64,000 bases of DNA from assembly GCA_903995115.1 (NCBI GenBank), contig LR877155.1, positions 64,501 to 128,500 on the forward strand, written 5' to 3'. This document shows positions 48,246 to 55,682 of this stretch, piece by piece. How positions within the stretch are numbered: the first letter of the stretch is position 1; every line of letters begins with the position of its first letter. Source of the stretch: Angomonas deanei (lineage: Eukaryota; Euglenozoa; Kinetoplastea; Trypanosomatida; Trypanosomatidae). Made by a program: the position numbers and the translations under genes. A model generated the notes under the pieces. It saw only the letters and a list, made by a program, of their open reading frames with translations, was not told the origin of the DNA and searched no databases.

Positions 48246-49805
48246 TCACTGGGAGCGAGGGCTATTGCTGCGGGTAGTACTACGAGGCTGAGGGGCCGAT
48301 CCCCCGACCTCCTCCTCCGCCCCTGGTGGTTGGATGGTCTCGGTGGTGTCCACGACAGGAGCGGTGGGGCTGATGGGGCCGGAGTCGGCCACCTCGTTGA
48401 AGCTATTCTGCAGGCACCTCGACACCGCATCCATGGCCTCCCTGTACTCGGGACTGAGGTTGGGCCCAGCGGCGTCCTCCTCCACCGGGCGCTCCGGGCT
48501 CATGCACTTGTACGAGGTGTCATCCGCGTCGCTGTGGGGGTGGGTGGTGCTGCGAGGGAAGGCGCCCACCTGTCCTCTAGGGGTGTGCTCCACCGGCGTG
48601 TGGGCTGCCTCCTCCTCCGGGGAGGGGGTGACCGCCATCGCGATATCTCGCCGCAGCTGACCGTGACTCAGTTCGTACAGCCGCGTCAGCTCCTTCGAGC
48701 ACGGGGTGGGCATACGGTGCACGCCACTGCAGTCCATCCCTGCCGCGCAACTGCCGCGCACCCAGTTCAGACACAAGTTCTGTGGGGCGGAGGAGAAGAC
48801 GCAGCTGGTGGGGTTCCGGCAGGCGCCGTACCACCGCAGGCAGGGGTGGGTCTCCTCGGAAAAAGGTTTGCTATCGGGACGCTGGGAGGGTGTGGCGGCG
48901 TTACTCTTGCGGGGGGAGGGGGTCTGCTTCACGGGGGTGGCGCTGGTCTTGTTGGGGAGCTCCTTGGTGGAAAGTGAATTGGGGTCCGCGGTGAGTCGCT
49001 TGGGGGTTGGCCTGCCTGACGCTGAGAGAACGCTGCAATCGTGCAGCTGGAGGGCACGTCTGGTGGACACCCCTTCCTCCTCCTTCAAGGTCGACGACGG
49101 GAGATCACTGTCCGGTCCGTCGCACCCCTCGCTCTGCAGCATGGACGCATCACCGTGACGGAAGGAAAAGAACCGCGCCTTGGATTGAATAAAGGAAGAG
49201 GCGTTCGCGTTGCAGCTACCCAGTTCTAACAGTATCTGCACCAGCTCCTCCTTGGTGGCCTGCATCAGCTGCTTCTCCAGAGCCATCCCGGAGAGACCAC
49301 ACACAGGGGAGAGCGTCCCGCCTGGCGAGGGGTGTGAGGGGGACTGCTGCATCACGTAGGTGCTCGTGTGACCTGGACCGTACGTGCTCGTGCTGACATT
49401 GTAGCAGCCGGGGGAGGGCCGCGGACGGCTGCTGGGGACGGACTGGGAGGGAGACAGGCCAGACGGCGTGGCACCTTCGTAACTGTAGTTGGTCACGCTA
49501 CTGCTGTTGAGGTTCGGACCGCGGTTTAGATTCTTGTGATAGGGGGTCCGGGCCTCTGTCGTTGCGGCTGGCATCTCGGTATAGGGATAGTTGCCAGTGT
49601 TACCATCCGGGGCCCAACGATACGGAGAGTTGAAGCTCTCCGCGTTCTTTTGCATGTACGGTGAGTTATTATTGTTATTATTATTATTATTATTGGCATT
49701 GTTCAGCATGCCAGAGTGAAACAGCATCGAGTGTACAGCTGGGGGTACCAGACCACGAGCGTGCGCCGGGACGAACGGTTCAGGGGAATAGGGCAGATTG
49801 GACAT
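48246..49805 (-). CDS. CCCH zinc-finger RNA-binding protein
   Basis: The 519-residue protein is mostly disordered and Ser/Thr/Pro-rich, with an Asn run near residues 37-49 encoded by (AAT)n at about 49664-49694. A zinc-finger module lies at about residues 325-370. The second finger CLNWVRGSCAAGMDCSGVH is a canonical C-x7-C-x5-C-x3-H. The first, CLRWYGACRNPTSCVFSSA, has C-x6-C-x5-C spacing but no His at the expected place, so it probably does not bind zinc in the usual way. Such proteins act on mRNA stability or translation in trypanosomatids, where post-transcriptional control dominates. The target is unknown. Confidence 0.82.
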   Translation of the reverse strand: MSNLPYSPEPFVPAHARGLVPPAVHSMLFHSGMLNNANNNNNNNNNNSPYMQKNAESFNSPYRWAPDGNTGNYPYTEMPAATTEARTPYHKNLNRGPNLNSSSVTNYSYEGATPSGLSPSQSVPSSRPRPSPGCYNVSTSTYGPGHTSTYVMQQSPSHPSPGGTLSPVCGLSGMALEKQLMQATKEELVQILLELGSCNANASSFIQSKARFFSFRHGDASMLQSEGCDGPDSDLPSSTLKEEEGVSTRRALQLHDCSVLSASGRPTPKRLTADPNSLSTKELPNKTSATPVKQTPSPRKSNAATPSQRPDSKPFSEETHPCLRWYGACRNPTSCVFSSAPQNLCLNWVRGSCAAGMDCSGVHRMPTPCSKELTRLYELSHGQLRRDIAMAVTPSPEEEAAHTPVEHTPRGQVGAFPRSTTHPHSDADDTSYKCMSPERPVEEDAAGPNLSPEYREAMDAVSRCLQNSFNEVADSGPISPTAPVVDTTETIQPPGAEEEVGGSAPQPRSTTRSNSPRSQ

Positions 49806-50122
49806 GATTTATTTTTATTTTTGCTCTATCGAGGAAATGATATATCACCGAAAAAAATATAAGATAACTCTTACAAGGGAGCGGTATAAAGTGCTCGAAT
49901 ATGATTTAGAAATCAGAAAAAAACGAAAAAAAAATTCTAAAAAAAGTGAGAGAGAAGAATGAAAGACTTTCGTTGTACTGTAAACCGTATTCGGAAACAA
50001 AAGAACGAATAAGAGAGACAAAAAAAAAAAAAAAGCAGGTGGTATTTTTTTTTTTTTTTTAGTTTTAGATATTAGTTCACTCTTCTTTATGTTAGGCGTG
50101 TAGGGATTCGGTGCCCATCTTC
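49806..50122. other. Intergenic spacer
   Basis: About 315 bp with an A14 run near 50021-50034 and a T17 run at about 50044-50060. I see no gene. Confidence 0.5.
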
Positions 50123-50590
50123 TCATTGCTGTTGCAGCTGCTGTTCCGCCTCTATCTCCGCCGCCCGCTGCTGCAGTGCGTACGTCACCTGCTCCTTTTC
50201 GTTTTGCTTCACGGTGAGCGCCTTTTCCGTGTTATCCATCATCTCCTTCATCTTGGCCGCACGACTATCAAAGTAACGGCAGGCATCCGGCATGTTCTTC
50301 TCAATGTAGTACCCGGTGCCCACGTCGATGAGCACCTTCTCCGAGGGCACGACGTTCCCTCGAACGAAGAGCGAGGCGGTGACCGCCACGAGCACCTCGT
50401 CGGTGTCCTCCCCCTTACCATCCTGGGCCTTCACTACCTTGGCGTAACTCTCAATGGTCTCCTTATTGGTGATGAACCGGCCGCGGACACTATTCAGTGT
50501 GTCGTAGGCGGCAGCGAGGTTCTTGACGTCGGTGTCCAGCTGCTGGTGCATGTGCTGCAACTGCTGGATGGGGACGTTTGTGCTGCTCAT
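50123..50590 (-). CDS. PFDN5: Prefoldin subunit 5 (alpha type)
   Basis: The 155-residue protein is an alpha-type prefoldin subunit. These hand nascent actin and tubulin to the CCT chaperonin as part of a six-subunit jellyfish-shaped complex. The N-terminal helix (VPIQQLQHMHQQLDTDVKNL) and C-terminal helix (DSRAAKMKEMMDNTEKALTV) form the coiled-coil tentacle. Between them lie the beta hairpins VAVTASLFVRGNVV and KVLIDVGTGYYIEK. The DVGTGYYIEK stretch is the PFD5 signature. The C-terminus is Gln-rich. Length is usual (human 154). Confidence 0.93.
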   Translation of the reverse strand: MSSTNVPIQQLQHMHQQLDTDVKNLAAAYDTLNSVRGRFITNKETIESYAKVVKAQDGKGEDTDEVLVAVTASLFVRGNVVPSEKVLIDVGTGYYIEKNMPDACRYFDSRAAKMKEMMDNTEKALTVKQNEKEQVTYALQQRAAEIEAEQQLQQQ

Positions 50591-50760
50591 GGGCGCGTGG
50601 AATGGATTTTAAGGTGACTACGAGATAAGTTGGTAAAAGGAGCGAGAGAGGAAGAAAGGGCGTCAACAATGGAATGAATACATCACCAATATCAGGTTGT
50701 TCAACAGAAAAACGTAAAAAAAAAAAAAAAAGACTTTAGTAGCAGCACATCCCCAATGTG

Positions 50761-51054
50761 TTAAGAGGAACCCGACTTCTTTTCGCTACCGCTCTTCTTC
50801 CGTTCCTGGGGGGTACTCTCCCTCCGCAGTTCGGGAGGGAAACGGGGCGGTGCGCACTCCATCAGTGGCAGCGGGTTAAAGTGGCACGCCTCCTTGTACG
50901 GCAGTCCCGGCTGGAGGTCACAAAACTCCCCGCGTGCGTTGCAGGTGGACACGCGCCAGACGGGGTTGCCTGGGATTTCGTAGAATAGAAAACACGGAGA
51001 GGGTGGTTTATAGGGTAAGGTTTTATGGTCCCACCCACAGGGTCGCACCGACAT
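50761..51054 (-). CDS. Small unknown protein (97 residues)
   Basis: An ATG at 51054 opens a 97-residue frame in a region free of other coding signal. It begins MSVRPCGWDHKTLPYKPPSP and is Pro/Cys-rich with six cysteines (pairs such as VSTCNARGEFCDL), ending in a basic Lys/Ser tail. The cysteine and proline pattern would suit a small mitochondrial intermembrane-space or complex subunit, but no family is recognised. It lies between prefoldin 5 and the acidic membrane protein with spacers of 170 and 186 bp, as expected for a separate transcript. A strong pyrimidine tract lies on the transcribed strand near 51178-51202, though a clear acceptor AG is less obvious. Confidence 0.55.
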   Translation of the reverse strand: MSVRPCGWDHKTLPYKPPSPCFLFYEIPGNPVWRVSTCNARGEFCDLQPGLPYKEACHFNPLPLMECAPPRFPPELRRESTPQERKKSGSEKKSGSS

Positions 51055-51240
51055 TCGAAATGAACCAATGAAACGAACAGGGAGTGCCTTCTAAGTCTGC
51101 TTGGGGGTATTAGGATAGAGAGGAAGGAAGTGAAGGTGGTCAAAAAAGAACTCGTGTTCATGTCCAAGACATGAGGAGACGAAAAAGAAAGAAAAGAATA
51201 AAGAACGTACGAATGCAATACATACTGTACAACTATAGTA

Positions 51241-52110
51241 TTACCGGACATCCTCCTCGTCCTCCTCCTCCTCATACTCGTATTCATAGTCCTCATCGTC
51301 GTGGGACTCCTCCTTCGCCCCTTGTTGTGGTTCTTCTTCCTCCTCTTCCTCTTCCTCTTCATACTCCTCGCTGTTGCCCGTGCTAGCTGCCGGGTGAACG
51401 ATGGCTGGTGGGGTTTCTTTTCGCACATTTTGAAGTTGAAGCGCTGGAACTGGGGTGGTGGTCTTTTGGTGAAACTCCTCCGACAGCTTGGCCGGGGCGG
51501 GGGCGACAGAGAGGAGAATGTTCTCGAACTGTGCCGTACTGTTCTCCCGGCGGTGGGCGGTCGGTGGGGCACCGCTGCCTGGTGTGCCCCTCAGCTGCTC
51601 TGCTAGCTTCTGAATACCTGCCTTGCCCTTCTCCGGCGTGGTCGCCTCCGCGGTGCTCTCGTCCTCCTCCTCCGCGTCCAGCTTGGCGGCGTTGATCTGA
51701 TAAAGGTTATTGTGCGCATGCTCCTCCTCTTCCTCCTCGTCGGTGTTGGTGTGCTCGGGGGAGGAGTACACATCGCCGCCGTTCTCCCGCTCCATCAGGG
51801 TGACCCGCCGCCGCGCCTTTCGGTCACGAGCGCTCTCGGCGTGAGCGGCGAGGGGGTCGAACTCATTACTAATGTCAATCACGGTGTGGTCTCTCGCGTC
51901 GAGGTTGTCCCGGTACAGCCAGTCCCCTCCCCCAATCACGTTCCCCAGCTCCTGGTCGTCCACCTCCCCTGCCTTCCGGTCGCCATACAGCTTTAGTCGA
52001 GAGGCCTCCTTTTTATATCGATATTTTTTGTACAGGCTAACCCCTAAAAATATGAGAGCCCCTACAGGAATAAGGAGAAGCACAAGCGCTGCCAACTTGC
52101 CATTGGCCAT
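51241..52110 (-). CDS. Acidic single-pass membrane protein, function unknown
   Basis: From the ATG at 52110 (MANGKLAALVL) the protein has 289 residues. The frame opens a little further upstream only to a TTG at 52119. One N-terminal membrane segment (LAALVLLLIPVGALIFLGVS) is followed by a basic stop-transfer stretch (LYKKYRYKKEASRLKL). The rest looks cytosolic and disordered, with Glu/Asp-rich blocks (EYEEEEEEEEEE and DYEYEYEEEEDEED) near the end and one near residue 125. This is a type III or signal-anchored layout. No known domain is seen. A tether or adaptor role is possible but unproved. Confidence 0.82.
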   Translation of the reverse strand: MANGKLAALVLLLIPVGALIFLGVSLYKKYRYKKEASRLKLYGDRKAGEVDDQELGNVIGGGDWLYRDNLDARDHTVIDISNEFDPLAAHAESARDRKARRRVTLMERENGGDVYSSPEHTNTDEEEEEEHAHNNLYQINAAKLDAEEEDESTAEATTPEKGKAGIQKLAEQLRGTPGSGAPPTAHRRENSTAQFENILLSVAPAPAKLSEEFHQKTTTPVPALQLQNVRKETPPAIVHPAASTGNSEEYEEEEEEEEEEPQQGAKEESHDDEDYEYEYEEEEDEEDVR

Positions 52111-52341
52111 TCTACCCAATCCCTATCAAGTGTATTATTCTATCTATACTGGATACAAGCGTCAACCTGTCGTTTCAGGCCTGCACGCAGAAGAGAGAGA
52201 GAGAGAGAGAGAGACAGGGAAATTGCTTGTAGGCGATACTCCACAAAAAAAAAAAAAAAAAACAGTGATCGAGCATAAAAACAACCGTTGAAACAAACAA
52301 TGAAAGGTACATAATGTTACAAAAAGAAAAGTAGAGATGAT

Positions 52342-54438
52342 TCAATGTTGTGCCAATTGCTGCAACTCCCGGCCCAATCGGTTCAACTCGGCAGACAGTT
52401 CGCACTGCTCCCTCCGCACCCGACGGAGGACCCGCTGTGCCTCCTCGTCATCGGTCGACGGGGCGGGGTCTGGGGCGCCTTGCTTCATGTACGACACCGC
52501 TCGCAGCATATTCAAGTCTCTCATCTTGGTTTGAAAGGTGTGCTCCTCCACCAGCTCGATGCGCTCACGCAGGACCGCCTCCTCCTGAAGCAACCGCTGT
52601 CGACTAAGGAGGAGAGACCGCAGACGGGTCTCTGCGATGGCGGCGAGCCACGCGTTACGCTTCTCGCTCTCACCACGGCTGGATCGTTCTCCATCTGGGC
52701 TGCGAGTGTCCTCTCTCCTAGCGGGTGGGGTGGACTGTTTTCTATTCTCGCTATAGGGTCTGCGCTCACTTCCCTGTCCTATCCGCTCCGCCGGTCGCTC
52801 TATTGGGGTGGAGAAGAGTGCTCGTCCTCGCGATTGGTCCTCCTCCCGTAGAGGTCTCTCTGCCACAGGGTAGGGGACTCTGGAGGGAGGGGTGGGCGAG
52901 CGGATGAGTTGGCTGTCCTCTATGCGACTGCTGAGATTGCTTCTGTGCAGCTTGGAAAAACGGATCGCGGAGCTCCCTTGGCGGGACGCCCTCACACCTG
53001 TCCATGACACCATACTGCCATGGCCGGTCTGCCCTCGTGAGGCCGTCTCCGTCCGCCGATGACCTACCGGACTCTCCACCAGACTGGGCTCCGCCGCAGC
53101 AGCGCGTCGTGTCAAAAATGCCTCTCGTTCCGGGGAGCGCGCAAACACCTCCGACGTCATTTGCGTGCTGTAACTATTGTCCCCACTGCGTCTTGTACGG
53201 TGGAAGTGTCTCTCCCGTACTTCTAGCAGTGATGTTTGTGTCGTTCTCGGGGAGCAAAGCGCCTTGTACACTTTTGTTCGTCTTGGAAGTCCCTCGACCT
53301 CCACCACAGCAGAAGAAGTCAGGAGTGACACCTGCGAGATGGTGTCGTCCTGTTCCACTGGCAGCGCAGAAATGGAGTTGAGCGAAGAGGCCGCCGCCAT
53401 CTGCAGAACAGAGTCGAGTAGGGTTCCCCTCTGCGACGGCTGATCCTCCTGCCGCGTATTTCCTGAAGTACCCCACTTGCGCACAGGCGTTTGATGGTAC
53501 GTGTGGTTCTGTGTGGCGTGGAAGCGGACGGGTGAGGCTCTTCGGGTGCTAGTAAGAACCGTAGAGTGCGGCTCCTTGTGGTGGGTCATGAAGGAGAAGG
53601 ATTTCCTGCCTGGCAGGGGGACGATTTCCGGGGGCGCCTTCAGATTGTAGGCGATAGGGTCCGTGGTGGTCGACCGTGTCACCCACCGTACATCTCCCAC
53701 GGTATCCGCAGAACGGTGAGGCGGTCGGGTCCGTGTGTCCCGGCCGGACGGTAGCTCTATTGGAATACTCGGCTCCGGCTTCTCCTCCTCCCTCTTTGCC
53801 TCCTGTGGTGGTGGGCTGTCGAGAAATAAAGAGCGGGACGCAGGGGGCCTATCGGGCGACGGCTTGTCCGCTGGTTTATCTGGCAGAGGGGACCGAGCAA
53901 TGTCCGGACGAGGGGGACTGACTAGCGTCTCCGAGACCGTTTCGACCAACACAATAGGGTCCCCCGCCGCCTCATTGGAGGGATCCATCGACCGACTAAG
54001 ACGCTTCATCTTCTCGTACATACTCTCCTCCTCCTCTATGACGGCAGCAGGGGCCGGTACCGCCTCGTTCGCTTGCCTTCGGTAGTTTTCATTGATCTCG
54101 TCCAGTCTATTCCGTCGCCACTGGGCACGCGGGGAGCTGACGGGGGACGGTGCTGGGGCCTCCGCAGGTGGTGCGCTATTCTCACTCGCCGTGTCCTCCG
54201 CGAAGCTCAGCCGACTGGTCAGCGGAGTCGCGGCTTTGGACGTGTTCGTGGAGGAGCCCTCCTCCGGTCCTGCAAGGTTCGCGTACTCTACCTCCGCGGG
54301 ACTAGGTTGCCTTCCCAGGCTCCTCCCTGCCGACGACGGGGGGGACGCCGTTTGCCCCCTCGTGGGGAGCACTATCCCTCGCGGTGGGGAGCCCCGCTCG
54401 CTCGCAAACGACGAGGAGGACGATGAAAGAAATGACAT
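52342..54438 (-). CDS. Serine/proline-rich protein with C-terminal coiled coil
   Basis: The 698-residue protein is largely disordered and rich in Ser, Pro, Arg and Glu, with many potential phosphorylation sites. The C-terminal 100 residues are helical (RLRSLLLSRQRLLQEEAVLR; then RREQCELSAELNRLGRELQQ) and probably form a coiled coil, so it may dimerise or dock to the cytoskeleton. Residues about 395-430 include the folded-looking RRTKVYKALCSPRTTQTSLL. No enzyme domain or targeting signal is seen. Function is unknown. Confidence 0.85.
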   Translation of the reverse strand: MSFLSSSSSSFASERGSPPRGIVLPTRGQTASPPSSAGRSLGRQPSPAEVEYANLAGPEEGSSTNTSKAATPLTSRLSFAEDTASENSAPPAEAPAPSPVSSPRAQWRRNRLDEINENYRRQANEAVPAPAAVIEEEESMYEKMKRLSRSMDPSNEAAGDPIVLVETVSETLVSPPRPDIARSPLPDKPADKPSPDRPPASRSLFLDSPPPQEAKREEEKPEPSIPIELPSGRDTRTRPPHRSADTVGDVRWVTRSTTTDPIAYNLKAPPEIVPLPGRKSFSFMTHHKEPHSTVLTSTRRASPVRFHATQNHTYHQTPVRKWGTSGNTRQEDQPSQRGTLLDSVLQMAAASSLNSISALPVEQDDTISQVSLLTSSAVVEVEGLPRRTKVYKALCSPRTTQTSLLEVRERHFHRTRRSGDNSYSTQMTSEVFARSPEREAFLTRRAAAAEPSLVESPVGHRRTETASRGQTGHGSMVSWTGVRASRQGSSAIRFSKLHRSNLSSRIEDSQLIRSPTPPSRVPYPVAERPLREEDQSRGRALFSTPIERPAERIGQGSERRPYSENRKQSTPPARREDTRSPDGERSSRGESEKRNAWLAAIAETRLRSLLLSRQRLLQEEAVLRERIELVEEHTFQTKMRDLNMLRAVSYMKQGAPDPAPSTDDEEAQRVLRRVRREQCELSAELNRLGRELQQLAQH

Positions 54439-54650
54439 GCTCTACCTGCTATGGGAAATCTAGTTTTCTAGTTTCTGGGTCTAGGAGTGTAGAGGTATAC
54501 CACTACGGACAGAGAGTGAAAGGTGGTGGTCGCCGACCTAGAAGGAAATCGTGGCGCTGAGAACGCGTGCGCAAAACAAACAAATACAAAAGGATTTTTA
54601 TGAATAGAAGGGTTAATTGTAAAAATTCAGCTAATATGACTACAATTTGA

Positions 54651-55526
54651 CTACCAACGGTCCGCCGCCTCCTTGTGTATCGGGCGATGCCACGCCTGGC
54701 CAGTCTGCTGGAGCGTGCGCAACCGCTTCTCGCTATCGGATATCTTGGCCCGGGTCCACATCGTTTCCGCCACGTGCTTATTGTCCAAGTACGCCATCCA
54801 GTTCCTACGGAGCAGCCTGCTCTCATCCATTCTAGTGTACGGCGCCAGTATCTCCAGCGGCAGCACGTTCTTCTTCGCCCCCGGCGCACCACGAGGACGG
54901 TCGGTGGGGCTGTAGAGCGAGAGATACTCCTTACCCCGCAGCGTGTGCGACCACGCCTTGCCCTGTGGGCTCTGCAGCCACTTCTTCTCCCACATGAAGC
55001 GTTCCTTGACCGCATCGGTGGGTTGAAATGCCTTCGCCGCCGGGATCGTGCGGTACACCTCCTTCTTCTCATTCTGTCGCAGGACGCCGCTGTGTGTCTC
55101 CACCGTATCCTCAGCGACGGTGAAGAACTCTGGGTTGTCTCGAATCCCTAGCACGATGGGCTTCAGGTCCTTGAGAAACTGTCTGTAAATGTTTCGCTCC
55201 GCCTCTTGCATGAGCACCAGCCCTTTTGCCTTGGCCTTTGCGTAGGCCGATAGGATGAGCTGCTTCCGGCGGCAGTCCGTCAGGTCCTCCACCTCGGGGT
55301 GCACACGGACCCGCTTCATGAACCCTGCCGGTGTGGTGACGACCTCTATCCGTCCACCCCACTCGGTACCCACCACCTCCATCTTATCAAACCGGATTTG
55401 GTGTTCATACTTGTTATTGTACACGTAGGCTAGGATGCGATGAAACTGCCGCTCCGACATGAGACGGCGGTGGTGCGCCCAGAGTGCACCTCTCACCCTC
55501 TCCGTAATTCTCCTATACACTTCCAT
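54651..55526 (-). CDS. YbaB-like protein, possibly mitochondrial
   Basis: In this 291-residue protein, residues about 38-120 resemble the YbaB/EbfC fold: KMEVVGTEWGGRIEVVTTPA (beta hairpin), then RVRVHPEVEDLTDCRRKQLI, then helix LSAYAKAKAKGLVLMQEAER. Bacterial YbaB binds DNA as a dimer of such hairpin-helix units. The C-terminal 170 residues are basic and Trp-rich (RFMWEKKWLQSPQGKAWSHT) and look like an RNA- or ribosome-binding extension. The N-terminus (MEVYRRITERVRGALWAHHR) may be a mitochondrial presequence. The neighbour upstream is a mitochondrial EngB-like GTPase, which is suggestive only. YbaB similarity is by eye and moderate. Confidence 0.68.
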   Translation of the reverse strand: MEVYRRITERVRGALWAHHRRLMSERQFHRILAYVYNNKYEHQIRFDKMEVVGTEWGGRIEVVTTPAGFMKRVRVHPEVEDLTDCRRKQLILSAYAKAKAKGLVLMQEAERNIYRQFLKDLKPIVLGIRDNPEFFTVAEDTVETHSGVLRQNEKKEVYRTIPAAKAFQPTDAVKERFMWEKKWLQSPQGKAWSHTLRGKEYLSLYSPTDRPRGAPGAKKNVLPLEILAPYTRMDESRLLRRNWMAYLDNKHVAETMWTRAKISDSEKRLRTLQQTGQAWHRPIHKEAADRW

Positions 55527-55682
55527 TTATCTAGGCCGTGTAATAATAGGCTACACTTTGAAACGAAAAAAAAAAAAAACAATGAAAGGAAAAGGGAGTG
55601 CAGATAAGATGGGGCAACTATGGAAGGAGAACAGCAAACACAAGCATACCTATACAACCGTTTTAAAAAAAAAAGCATTTGG

